This document shows, piece by piece, positions 1-10,008 of a stretch of DNA of 64,000 bases. The stretch is from Branchiostoma lanceolatum (Eukaryota; Chordata; Leptocardii; Amphioxiformes; Branchiostomatidae), in the NCBI RefSeq assembly GCF_035083965.1, contig NC_089727.1:7383501-7447500 (forward strand). Direction: 5' to 3'. Position numbers and translations under genes: made by a program. The notes under the pieces were generated by a model. That model worked only from the letters and a program-made list of their open reading frames with translations, searched no databases and was not told where the DNA came from. Within the stretch, counting starts at the first letter, position 1; each line of letters opens with the position of its first letter.

Positions 1-975
1 CTATTTTCATGTTTGGCGTCGTCCTTGATCCCGCTGGCGTTGGCACGGAGGGCGTCCAAAGTGAAAACGCTAAGCAACACCCTGAAGTCCCGCTTTCTAA
101 GCAATGTCAACAGCTTTGTTGGGGGAGTCTTACTCGCCACATGTTTTCTTCACCTGCTGCCAGAAGTCAGGGAGGACCTTGAGATCCTGCACGGATACGG
201 AATCGAGATCTTACACCACTACCCCATGGCGGAAGCGGTGACGTGCCTCGGGTTTTTAATCGTTCACCTGATCGACGGGTTGACACCCCATTGTTCACCT
301 CAAGAGCAAAATTCGGCCCAAGACGAGCGTCAGGATCGATATCGACGTCGAGAATATCACAGCAATGAGGCTTATGCACGTGATGAGAACGAGATAGAGA
401 TAGACGAGATGAGGGAGGAATCCAGTAAAACGGACAACGGGACAATCAAACCTTCGGAAGATGAACAAACCACAGAGCCACCGGACAGTTCTGTGGTCTC
501 ACATGAGGAAAGTTCCGGTATGAGTAAGGTGCACACAATTCTGCTTCTAGTCGCTTTAAGCGTTCATGGGGCGTTAGAAGGCGTAGCAATCGGTCTCCAA
601 CCCACACAAGCAGATCTGCTGTGGCTGTTCTTCGTAGTTGTCGTCCACAAATGCATCATAGCCCTGAGTCTTGGGCTGAACGTCGCAGCCGGTCCCCTGT
701 CATGGCCGTATAAGGTCGTGACATGCGTAGTTTTCAGCGCATCGGGTCCTATAGGACAGGGCATCGGTCTCGTGGTAACCAAAACGGACGCCGGCGGTCT
801 CGTCACCGGTATTTTACAGGGGGTGGCTACGGGAACTCTGGTACATGTCACTTTCATGGAGGTTCTGGCCAACGACATGAAGAGCAAAACTAGCAATTTG
901 CTAAATGTGCTGTCTGTCGTCATCGGATTCGCCCTCATCGCAGGATTGACTTTCCTGCCGCACGGTGATCACTGA
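1..975 (+). CDS. ZIP-family zinc transporter, copy 1 (5' end cut by window edge)
   Basis: Plasma-membrane-type zinc importer of the SLC39A1/2/3 (ZIP II) subfamily. The frame is open from base 1 and the true ATG lies to the left: aligned to the complete copy at 7791-8780, about 18 N-terminal residues are missing. Hydrophobic segments, an acidic loop between TM3 and TM4, the TM4 signature HGALEGVAIG with the metal-site His and Glu, and the TM5 signature VVVHKCIIALSLG are all visible. The loop is rich in Asp/Glu/Arg rather than the usual His cluster, so loop zinc binding may differ from copy 2. No intron is seen; stop is TGA at 973-975. The 3' flank holds a foldback insertion from 996. Family assignment is firm; the exact orthologue (ZIP1, 2 or 3) cannot be told. 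Confidence 0.9.
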   Translation, partial: LFSCLASSLIPLALARRASKVKTLSNTLKSRFLSNVNSFVGGVLLATCFLHLLPEVREDLEILHGYGIEILHHYPMAEAVTCLGFLIVHLIDGLTPHCSPQEQNSAQDERQDRYRRREYHSNEAYARDENEIEIDEMREESSKTDNGTIKPSEDEQTTEPPDSSVVSHEESSGMSKVHTILLLVALSVHGALEGVAIGLQPTQADLLWLFFVVVVHKCIIALSLGLNVAAGPLSWPYKVVTCVVFSASGPIGQGIGLVVTKTDAGGLVTGILQGVATGTLVHVTFMEVLANDMKSKTSNLLNVLSVVIGFALIAGLTFLPHGDH

Positions 976-995
976 AAAGGACAATGGGTTAGTTT

Positions 996-1192
996 AGCCT
1001 CCATAGCAGGCTTTGAGCCGGCTTTTGGGGGGCTAAATAATACACTTTTTGCAGCCAGCCCGTAACTATCAGCCACCCCGTAACCATCTCACCGGTAGAG
1101 ATGGTTACGGGGTGGCTGATAGTTACGGGCTGGCTGCAAAAAGTGTATTATTAAGTCCCAAAAAAGCCGGTTCAAAGCCTGCTATGGAGGCT
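996..1192. repeat. 197-bp near-perfect hairpin (foldback/MITE-like) in the ZIP copy 1 3' flank
   Basis: Two arms of about 97 bases (from 996 and back from 1192) are almost perfect reverse complements around a 7-base loop (1091-1097). The arms start with agcctccatagcaggc and end with its complement. It sits about 20 bases after the ZIP stop codon. The homologous 3' flank of ZIP copy 2 (about 8781-8830) lacks the hairpin, so it looks like an insertion. No coding capacity. Confidence 0.9.
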
Positions 1193-2028
1193 TATAGTGG
1201 ATGGCATTCGCATTATGCTAGGGTCACATTTCCAAGCCGGGGCCCGGCCAGGCAGCTTGTGGGAACGAAAACTTTCATATAAAAGACAACAATTAAGCAA
1301 GACACACAAAACATTTCAAAAATTACTGCTTACCATACGCCATGTATATTCTTGATATGCATTTTTTTCTCACGAGATCTTTTACCCAAAAAGCTATATA
1401 TTTTCCAAGCAAAAGACACGAATCCCAATCCTTAAACATGTACCTAGGACCCCTATCTGCCAGTCAAAGAGTTGACTTATGTATATGTTTATTTTTTTCT
1501 TCACTTATCTATTTGATATAATTTCACATTATGTCAACATTGATATGCAAATTCAAATCCTGATTTCATTCCATTCTGTTTTGTAATTAGTACTATTATG
1601 CCAAGGCACTTAGTTGGTTATATGATATTATGTTTGTGTTATCCAAGTTACTCCGGTTTTATATCAATTTGTAGCTCGCATAATGTTCTCTTATTTCTTG
1701 CAACCTTGTTTGAATTTTATGTTAACAACTCTGTTTAGGGTTTCCCCCCAGGGCTCATTGAAAATCGCCAGCTGCCGACATGATTCCCCCGGTGAAAAAA
1801 TAATTAATAGTGCTATAATGATATTCATGTATTGAGTGAAGGTGTACATTTTATAATTGACTAATCTGTAATCAAGAAGTTATTTCTATATCACGATATC
1901 AGTATAATTGTTTTGCATGTCGAGGGGCAGCTACATTGAGCTCCTCCATGCCACAGCATATTTTTCTTGTCATATTTAACAATTCCAACTACGCTCAGCA
2001 AGCATGACTACTTGTTAAATAAGATGTA
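1193..2028. other. 3' flank of ZIP copy 1; no gene seen
   Basis: AT-rich sequence without a credible coding region. Parts match the 3' flank of ZIP copy 2 (for example the stretch around ccttaaacatgta near 1432 and 8888), so it is probably 3' UTR or downstream sequence shared by duplication. Confidence 0.6.
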
Positions 2029-2505
2029 GTGATCAACAGTATGTATATATAAATTTGCCTTCACTTGTAGAAGACTTTGTTAAATTTTTAGCATGCTATG
2101 TCATAATTACCATGATTGATATAACAAATGTGTAAACAAATAGCTGGAAGTGGCTATAATTATCAGTATATATGTAGCACTAGCAGTATATATAGCAGTA
2201 TTTATAGTGATCAACAGTATATATGATTGTCTTGACGTGTAGAAGACTTTGTCCAATTTTTAGCATGCTAAGTCATGATTAAATGGCTTATATTGCATGG
2301 CTATAATTAGAAGCATATATATATATAGCAGTATATATATATAGCAGTATATATAGCAGTGTATATAGTGATCAACAGTGCATGTGATTGCCTTGACGTG
2401 TAGAAAAGAAGACTTTGTCCAATTTTAGCATGCTAAGTCATAATCACCATTATTGATATAACAAATGTGTTAACAAATAGCTGGAAGTGCTTATGATTAT
2501 TTCTT
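2029..2505. repeat. Three diverged tandem copies of a ~160-bp unit with (TA)n runs
   Basis: Units begin near 2029, 2206 and 2365. Each holds tagtgatcaacagt, then a gtagaagactttgt block and tagcatgcta. They are separated by short (TATA) stretches. A last piece continues into the segment that is itself duplicated at 4285. Confidence 0.75.
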
Positions 2506-3370
2506 GACATTGTTTTGTCTTGACTAGATGCTATAGAGGATCGTTTTGTGACGCCTTTAACGTTAGCATCTTATGTAATATGCTGGTAAATTGTTTAGAT
2601 GTGTCATAATGACGAGCCCGAAATAAGCAATAATAACAATGATTGCTTTGTAGTTCACTTTTATCTAAGTTTGATCTTTGTTCGTTGTTTCGAAATAAAA
2701 CTTGATCAAAATTCAAATGCTGTGTTTACTTATATGATTTGAGTTCAAAGTAGAAATATGGAGCATATGGTGAAGAAATAATCATGGCAACTGGTACAAG
2801 ACGTTAGATAGCTGTAAGCGCCACTCCCCCCACTTATGCAACTTAGAAATAGTATAGTCCATCATGAATATGGAATAAGGAGTGCTCTCAAAAACGACAA
2901 CCTGAAGTACTACGATCTCTTCCCTATCGTAACTGGAGCTGAGCACACGTCAATGTATCTTACTAACACAAGCCTTGAATACAAGGTTATAGCAGCACCT
3001 ACCGTCTCTGCCTGAGTCACTAAGGATAAAGTTACATGGTGTCAGAAGTGGGATTGGATCCCACGCCCCCATTCAAGTTGGGGACGGTTCATTTCTAGCT
3101 AGGGCGTAATGGGATATAGTTGGAACCTGGACTTTGAAATATACTATATAATATGTAAGGCATGATCCATTGCGTTTCGCGTAACATCATTTATCAATTT
3201 ATCTCTCTGAGTATCAATAAATCAGTCCCGTATTAAATCACTATCTAATGCGTGTCAGTAAGACTATAAAAACTTTTGACTGCGGCTTCGCATTGTAAAC
3301 CTGCCTATAACTTACTTCATGTTTGAATGAACCGTGTTAGGTTTGAATATTAACCAGATATACTGTGTGC
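2480..3370. repeat. Segmental duplication unit, copy 1 (ZIP 3' flank plus spacer)
   Basis: This stretch recurs at about 4285-4895 with small indels. Shared landmarks are aatagctggaagtg, gggtcgttttgtgacgcctt-like sequence, taaattgtttagatg, and later aacctggact and gtaaacctgcctataac. AATAAA at 2694-2699 is a plausible polyadenylation signal for ZIP copy 1. Copy 1 has extra sequence at about 2710-3115 that copy 2 lacks; copy 2 instead has a GC-rich insert at about 4485-4635. Confidence 0.75.
2694..2699 (+). terminator. Candidate polyadenylation signal AATAAA for ZIP copy 1
   Basis: Canonical hexamer in the duplicated 3' flank, about 1.7 kb after the stop codon. The distance is long but includes the inserted hairpin and the tandem repeats. 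Confidence 0.4.
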
Positions 3371-3410
3371 AGGTCAGTTACGCGTTCGAGCCTGCAATGG
3401 AGGCTAGACT

Positions 3411-3590
3411 CCGCACAGTGCCTGGCACTGGCGCCTAGCCTGGAATCCATCCTATTTAGCTTCCGGCCGCTATATTTGTAAAATCGTCAGAATCATTTTG
3501 GGGCCGTGTAGAAAAGGTTCACGAGATCCGTGTGCAAAACCTGCCGCTTTGATATTCAACCGTTGTCATGCTTGTTAACTTGCAGTGGGA
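3411..3590 (-). repeat. Inverted copy of the ZIP 5' flank
   Basis: Read on the minus strand, this matches the 5' flank segment at about 3890-4130, and that before ZIP copy 2 at 7420-7560: ttgaatat, a GC-rich gcggcaggt motif, TGCACAC, and a cacggccccaaaat block. With 3890-4260 it makes inverted arms around the tandem element at 3612-3870. Confidence 0.7.
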
Positions 3591-3611
3591 TGTCTCCTGG
3601 TAATTGACCTG

Positions 3612-3870
3612 CACACAATAAAAGGGTTAATATGTAGCCAAACAAATATGAAATACTTCTGACGGTTCTCGGCGTTGTAAACGTGCCTATAACTAAATCT
3701 GAATGAGCCAGTGTTCGGTTTGGCTACATATTAACCCTTTTATTGGGTTAATATGTAGCCAAACAAATATGAAATACTTCTGACGGTTCTCGGCGTTGTA
3801 AACGTGCCTATAACTAAATCTGAATGAGCTAGTGTTCGGTTTGGCTACATATTAACCCTTTTATTGTGTG
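3612..3870. mobile_element. Dimeric MITE: two head-to-tail copies of a ~130-bp TIR element
   Basis: The element starts cacacaataaaagggttaa and ends with its reverse complement. Internally, gtttggctacatattaaccc meets gggttaatatgtagccaaac at 3730-3760, so two nearly identical units are fused sharing one inner terminus. Inside each unit, tctgacggttctcggcgttg recurs. No ORF. It lies between the inverted ZIP-flank copies. Confidence 0.85.
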
Positions 3871-3879
3871 TATACTATA

Positions 3880-4260
3880 TTAGACATCCCCCCGCAAGTT
3901 AACAAGGGTTGAATATTAATGAGCGGCAGGTTTGCACACGGCTCTCGTGAACCTGTTCCACACGGGCCCAAAATGGTTCTGACGATTTTACAAACTGGCG
4001 CGAAACTTGCCTGGAGCATGGCGCGAGTGCCGACCACAAATACACAGAGTGGAGCAGAAATACGACAAGAGACAGTCAATTGAATAAGTGCCTGATGCCA
4101 TACTTTCTGTAAAAAGATATATCCCGCGATAGACCTCACGTGTTACACGTAATATGCCTCGTGACACCGTGAGTGCTGAGGCTGCCTGACAAAGTCCTCG
4201 CCGAAACGCTGACGGTGTGCTTTTAGTAGTGGCTTTAAACGTTTTACTGTGTTTAGGTCA
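3880..4260 (+). pseudogene. Orphan ZIP 5' flank (ghost of a third ZIP copy)
   Basis: Matches the 400 bases directly upstream of the complete ZIP gene (7420-7790), including TGCACAC at 3933-3939, the ggcgcgaaacttg block, and CACGTG at 4137-4142. Instead of a ZIP start codon it runs, within about 30 bases, into a copy of the ZIP 3' flank (from 4285). No ZIP coding sequence remains. Best read as a promoter left behind after deletion of a middle array member; inference. Confidence 0.6.
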
Positions 4261-4284
4261 ATTACCGGCGACACGCCCCTGCAA

Positions 4285-4895
4285 GTTAACAAATAGCTGG
4301 AAGTGGCTATAATTATTTCTTGACATTGTATTGTCTTGTCTGCATGCTATAGAGGGTCGTTTTGTGACGCCTTTAGCGTAAACACCTTATGTAATATGCA
4401 GGTAAATTGTTTAGATGCGTTATAACGATTGCTTTGTAGTTCACTATTATATCTATGTTTGATCTTTGTCCGCCGATACCGTAATTAGCCCACCGGAGGA
4501 CTTCCAGCCCGAGAGGTGACCGGCCCTTAGTTAAAGGGGCGTGGTCCACTCCCCCGGGCTACAACCTCACTGTTCTTGGGCCGCCGATGGAAATCTCTAA
4601 CGACCCGGTGCTAGTCTGGGCTCCCGGGGTAGGAACCTGGACTAAAAGAAAAAACAAACAAACTATATAATATGCAGGGCATTATTCATTGCGTTTAGCG
4701 TAACATCATTATAGGGGGTTTATTGATTTATCTCCCTGGCTATCAAGGAATCAGTCCGGCAATCACTATCTAATGCGTGACAGTATGAATATAAAAACTT
4801 AGGACCGCGGCTCTGCCTTGTAAACCTGCCTATAACCTAATTTATGTCTGAATGAATCGTGTTAGGTTTGGATACATATTAACCAGACAAACTGT
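4285..4895. repeat. Segmental duplication unit, copy 2 (ZIP 3' flank plus spacer)
   Basis: Second copy of the 2480-3370 unit. It begins right after the orphan 5' flank and contains a GC-rich insert of unknown origin (about 4485-4635). No coding potential recognised. Confidence 0.75.
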
Positions 4896-5041
4896 GTCAA
4901 GGACCCGGAGGCATGCCCCTGGACTGAAGTGCATAGTGATATGTTTTAGTCTGCCATGTCTTCATCATAGCCATTGTTTTCTGGTGCTGTTTGGTCTAGA
5001 TCTAACCAGGGGTTTGTTTCTTGGTCGCCTAAGGCTATTGG

Positions 5042-5145
5042 CAGGATCATCCTGTCAGCAGTAGAAAAATTTGCACTGCTGACAGGATCATCCTGTCAGT
5101 AGTAGAAAAAAGTGTACCGCTGACAGGATCATCCTGTCAGTAGTG
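5042..5145. repeat. Array of ~20-bp perfect palindromes, left cluster
   Basis: Three copies (first partial) of the palindrome ctgacaggatcatcctgtca spaced by about 20 bases ending in agtagaaaaa. The same motif forms a larger cluster at 5919-6150; together the clusters may be the ends of one element. Confidence 0.85.
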
Positions 5146-5918
5146 CAGTTTCCTTTTTTGGCGAAGCTTCAGGAGCGAGCTTAATAGTATAGTTTGCGCC
5201 AGATTCCCAGAATTGTACAGGAATTTCTGCAATCCGTCCGCGTAAACTCTGTGGACGCCCGCCTGTCACTCTATAGCTTGTTAGCACGGTCTGGCAAATA
5301 GGAAATATGCTTCGATAAGATAACTTGTCATACTTTGGCCAACTTCTGTTATTTGGATGGAGAAGCTGTTTGTCGCAGTAGTTTACCACAATGATCCCGT
5401 GTAAAACTCCTACCGGGCGCTAGAGATTATCACTGCGGAGGAAAGTCCCTTCGGCCCCAAAGAGAGCCTGGCCAATCTATGGTAGACTGGATGCCAGCTT
5501 ACTCCAACCATAGACGCGGCGATAGATTGAGGACACTACATACTGTACAACGACATGAGTCGCCACGGCTACTCCCATCCGAGCATTCTAGATTCTACGC
5601 TGAACTTAGCCATGAGTGACGCGTATTTGTCCCTATTGACTTGATGTGCAAGTAACACTAACTCGTTGTCACAACTCGGACTCACTTTGTATGCTGAAAA
5701 CTGAGTTGTTTGAACCGAATCTTGAGAAAACGGGCAACCCCCCTCCCACTGGGTATATTGAGTACTGAATCTTTGCCATGTTCAATAAATTCCATGAATT
5801 CACAGACACGGGTGATTTTGATCTAAGTAGTACGAGTCCTTTGTAGTTGTACGTTTCTAACATATGGAAAAATAACAGGCAAACATTTGCTTTTTATCAG
5901 GAAATTTAGATTTTCAAA
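5146..5918. other. Sequence between two palindrome arrays; no gene recognised
   Basis: Holds only short ORFs (up to about 86 codons) without recognisable domains. It may be the interior of a non-autonomous element bounded by the palindrome arrays. Confidence 0.5.
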
Positions 5919-6150
5919 ATGATCCTTTCAGAAGTAGAAAATTTCCGCTGCGAAAAATCCTGTCAGCAGTGGAAAAATCGGCACTGCTGACAGGATGACT
6001 GCTGACAGGATGATCCTGACAGCTGTAGAAAAATCTACTGCTGACAGGATCATCCTGTCAGCAGTGCAGATTTTTCCACTGTTGACAGGATCGTCCTGTC
6101 AGCAGTGAAATTTTTCTACTGCTGACAGGATCATCCTGTCAGTAGTCACT
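5919..6150. repeat. Array of ~20-bp perfect palindromes, right cluster
   Basis: Five to six full or partial copies of ctgacaggatcatcctgtca, some with one-base changes (gatcgtcc, gatgatcc), joined by gaaaaat-type spacers in alternating orientation. Confidence 0.85.
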
Positions 6151-6761
6151 TCCTTCTCGGTCATTCATCTTCCACTTTAGAATGGCAATCTTGTTGAATT
6201 ATTTCTCTCAGCTGCATTAGTCATTAATATGGTTATCCGTTCTACCACCATTTCCCCTTTGACAGGAAAACCCTGCATGGAAAAGCTCGCAGGAAATTGG
6301 ACTCCGTTTACTGAGTACATACCAGAACAAATTGTTGTTTTAAATGTACATGACTTAAGAATTCTATGGGAAAAGTTGTTGCCGATGCACTTTCAGTACT
6401 GACTGCCACCGCTTCCACTTTCCCCATGCAAAATCCAGAACATTGAGTGCAAATATACCATTCACTACTGACCTGATGGCAATTTAGGTTGCTACATCTG
6501 TTGTCATGATGATCAGTCATCAAATGAGAGTTTCCCCATCAATGTTCATATAACACCTTATATGTACTTCTAATAAGGGTAAAAACGCTTTTTGTTTTTT
6601 TTGCTTAATAATTACGACAGAAACAGTTCATATCAATAATACATGCAAACTTGCAAAGTATATATCAAAGACATTTTTAAACATTTGGTTTATAGCTAAC
6701 TTAATTGCGCAACAATTGTACAAGGTACAAAGTATGACTGGTACATGGTACATAACTACAG

Positions 6762-6808
<47 letters not shown>

Positions 6809-7419
6809 ATCTAATCTACCTAATACAAGAGTATATAGTATGGGTTTAGAATGGGTTCTTACAATCATTGGAGGATTTTTTTATCGTCTAGACATTCCTA
6901 TATAAATCACGCCATCTAGACTCACTACGCATGCAGTTCAGGTCAGGTAGGGGGCGCTACAATTACAGTTTATGCCGATGCATGCATTCTACGAAGAAGT
7001 TGACAAAAATTAGTTGTCATTATTTCAGGAATCAAAACTTCTGACCAAGAAAACTAACCCTCAAATTCTTACCTGTTCTGTCAACTGTCGATGTCTTCAA
7101 ACACCATTCCGAGAAATTCCCTCCGACTATTCTCCATGGAAACACCCCCACACACCCCCGGACCTGAGCACTTGAGTCAGTCCCTTTGGCCTAAGGGCGC
7201 CAGCTCATGACCATTCCACTATCTCACGGGGGTCCCTTAAACAAAAAGGTGTAGAAAGGAAGTTTTGTCAACAAATACAACAAATATGAAGTCTGTCCTC
7301 TCATAGTCATCTTAGAGTTGCCAATATTTCACCACAAATTTCACCAAGAAAGGCTTTTCAATGTTTTAAAGTCCTCTTTGTCTGCGCTACGAAGCAAGAA
7401 CCGGAAGTACTTGTTGACC
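6151..7419. other. Intergenic sequence with (CT)n(TA)n microsatellite
   Basis: No gene seen. A compound microsatellite, (CT)n at 6762-6787 followed by (TA)n to 6809, is the only clear structure. Confidence 0.6.
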
Positions 7420-7790
7420 AAGCCGTTGAATATTCATTAGCGGCCGCAAGGTTTGCACTCGGCTCTAAATTTTCTGTGCCTGTTCCACACGGCCCCAAAA
7501 TAATTCTGACGATTCTCCAAACTGGCGCGAAACTTGTCTGGAGCATGGTGCAAGTGTCAACCACAGATAAACAGAACAGAAATACGACACAAGTTAGTTA
7601 AGAAGAAGTGACTTATGCCCTACTTTCTGAATAAATAATTACACATGAACCATTTGACCTCACGTGACGACATCCAGACAGCTAACACACTGCTGAGTCA
7701 CTCTTTTACGACTCCTGCAGTCGCTGGCTTCTTAAACGCTGAAATCTTTATTTTCTTCATATCAAGAGTAGTCCTAAGCTACCCTGAAGG
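7420..7790 (+). promoter_or_regulatory. 5' flank/promoter region of ZIP copy 2
   Basis: About 370 bases before the start codon are conserved with the orphan copy at 3880-4260. Conserved elements include the metal-response-element core TGCRCNC (TGCACTC at 7454-7460; TGCACAC at 3933-3939) and an E-box CACGTG at 7661-7666 (4137-4142 in the orphan). MRE control by MTF-1 is known for some zinc genes; here it is only inferred from the core and its conservation. Confidence 0.45.
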
Positions 7791-8780
7791 ATGGACCTGA
7801 TCATCGTGCAAGTACTGACCCTCCTCGGACTTCTAGTATCATGTTTGGCGTTTTCTCTGATACCGCTGGCGTTGGCACGGAGGGCGTCCAGAGCGTCAAC
7901 ACTAAGCAGCGGACTGAGGTCCCGCTTTCTCAGCAATGTGAACAGCTTCGTAGGGGGAGTCTTCTTCGCAACCTGCTTTCTTCACTTGCTCCCAGAAGTT
8001 AGGGAGGACCTCGAGACCTCCTTGCGTGGATACGGGATCGTCACGGATTACCCCGTAGCGGAAGCGGTGTCGTGCGCCGGGTTTTTCATCGTTCACCTGG
8101 TGGAAGGTTTGACACACCGTTGTTTACCTCACGACCATGGCCTGCCCCAAGACGTGCCGAGTCGGGAGCGACAACCACACAGCACAGCAGGTGAGGACGA
8201 CCCAACGCGGCCATTGATTAGAAATGAAGCCAAGGTAATGGACTACGGGGCAAACAATCCATTGGCAAATGCACAAAACACGGCGGTCTCACATGACAGT
8301 TCTGTGGTCTCAAGTGACAGTTCGAGTGCGAGTGTCCGAGGAAGAAACGTGCATACATTCCTGCTACTAATCGCTTTAAGCGTTCACGGGATATTTGAAG
8401 GTGTGGCAATCGGTGTCCAATCCTCACAATCCTCTCTTCTATCGCTGTTCTTCGTGGTTGTCGTCCACAAAAGCATCATAGCCCTCAGTCTTGGGGTCAA
8501 CGTGGCAACCGGTGACATGCCATTACCGTATAAGGTCATGACCTGCGTAGTTTTCAGTCTATCGGGTCCTGTAGGACAGGGAATCGGTCTCCTGGTAACC
8601 GACGCGGACGCCGGCGGTCTCGTCACCGGTATTCTACAGGGGGTGGCTACGGGAACTCTGCTACATGTCACCTTTATGGAAGTACTCTCCAAAGAGATGA
8701 AAACTAGTGATATGCTAAATACGTTGTCTGCAGTTATTGGGTTCGCCCTCATTGCAGGATTGACTCTCTTGCCGGAGTGA
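7791..8780 (+). CDS. ZIP-family zinc transporter, copy 2 (complete, intronless)
   Basis: A 329-residue zinc importer of the SLC39A1/2/3 subfamily, close to the usual length (about 310-325). Predicted eight TM helices: about 5-28, 48-67, 89-107, then a loop to 187, and 188-209, 213-236, 247-270, 276-298, 306-327. TM4 carries H199 and E203 in SVHGIFEGVAIG; TM5 carries H226-K227 in VVVHKSIIALSLG, the metal-transport pair of the family. The cytoplasmic loop has a short His cluster (HRCLPHDHG, about 109-117). The ATG at 7791 is the first in frame and gives a hydrophobic TM1. Same strand and about 70% identical by eye to the copy at 1-975, so a tandem duplicate. The lack of introns in both copies suggests a retrocopy founder or intron loss. 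Confidence 0.95.
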   Translation: MDLIIVQVLTLLGLLVSCLAFSLIPLALARRASRASTLSSGLRSRFLSNVNSFVGGVFFATCFLHLLPEVREDLETSLRGYGIVTDYPVAEAVSCAGFFIVHLVEGLTHRCLPHDHGLPQDVPSRERQPHSTAGEDDPTRPLIRNEAKVMDYGANNPLANAQNTAVSHDSSVVSSDSSSASVRGRNVHTFLLLIALSVHGIFEGVAIGVQSSQSSLLSLFFVVVVHKSIIALSLGVNVATGDMPLPYKVMTCVVFSLSGPVGQGIGLLVTDADAGGLVTGILQGVATGTLLHVTFMEVLSKEMKTSDMLNTLSAVIGFALIAGLTLLPE

Positions 8781-9372
8781 AAAAGACAATTGGTTAGTTG
8801 ATAGTGGACCATAGCCTCAATGGAATTATCTGATCGGTAGTCTTTACCCGATGAGCTATTTTTAAAGCAAATGACAGGAATACCCATCCTTAAACATGTA
8901 ACGTTACTCTGTTTGCCAATCAAATACGAGATGCCAAAAACGAATGGTGCCATGATGATTCATGTATAATGCATTGAGCGAATGTTTTTATTTTACGATT
9001 TACTAATTTTGCTGTGATTAATCGATTGATTTTATATTATTTCTATTGCATGTATTTTTATCATGTTTGAGTTCATATTATAATCGACTAATTACAGGTT
9101 GCTGTTTTCTATATTACATGTATCATAATGTCCATGCATCTGGCAAGTGTAATTGTTGTACATGGCGAGGCCAGGAAGGGTCGATAGTGCTGTTCGTTGT
9201 ATTTTTAGGTCAAGAGACTCCGTGCAATTCCCCGTTGATCGTTTTAATGCGATTGCCCTCTCTTTTAATGATTTGTTGCAAATCAATGTGTACATGTTTG
9301 ATCTAGAGACCATCACCCTTCTTTTAAGGGCTTGTAATTCTCAGGAAGAACTTCTTGTTCATTCTGTTGTCA

Positions 9373-9378
9373 AATAAA
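9373..9378 (+). terminator. Candidate polyadenylation signal AATAAA for ZIP copy 2
   Basis: Canonical hexamer followed by a T/G-rich stretch, about 590 bases after the ZIP copy 2 stop. Weakly supported by sequence alone. Confidence 0.4.
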
Positions 9379-10008
9379 CATATATGTAGTGGTTAAAGAT
9401 CACAGGGCTAGGGACGACTTTATATAACGTTAGAGTGGAATGTAACCTGCAATTTTCTATGCAGGGTCGTGAGGAATAAGGGCATTTTGTAAAGACAGCT
9501 GGATTCAGTGATTGCGTTACTAACCGCCTAGCTACAGGTCAATGCCAATGCCATTCTCATCTGAAACATGTTAGAGAAATGTCCAATAAGCCTACTTATT
9601 CTTCTACTGAATGGAATTAAACTATTTGTAAATGATCCAGTGTTCTTGTGATCTCTTACTGCAACACTATATTGTAAGGATGTTCATCAACAATAATAAC
9701 CGAACTGACCTGTTAAAGACAAGGGTAATGCATTTTACTACGTTTCTGGAATAAACTAAACTGGTAACCATACCATCGGGAGCTCCCCAGTATCTTTGCG
9801 GTGCTAGGAGTGATGCCCGCCCGCCCAGACAGATTAGCGCGCTCGGGCAGTGGTTGTACGGACTTGACTTAATTAGTTCGCTCCCGACGTGGAACGTAGG
9901 TACACATACTAGTAGAGTACAACACGGGGTATTCCGTATCGCCCGAGGTACCAGCCCGACCGCTGGGAGGGCTGGGACCGAAGGTGGTGTGAAATACACC
10001 GTGTTGTA

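Noticed and set aside
5434-5460. gcggaggaaagtccc resembling the conserved start of bacterial RNase P RNA
   Set aside because: Only a dozen bases match, with no other RNase P helices or motifs; coincidence.
5042-6150. Regular short repeats resembling a CRISPR array
   Set aside because: Repeats are palindromes with low-complexity, non-unique spacers in alternating orientation, in a eukaryotic genome; no cas genes.
8384-8953. 189-codon minus-strand ORF over ZIP copy 2
   Set aside because: Antisense shadow of the ZIP coding region; the same shadow occurs in copy 1 (564-938).
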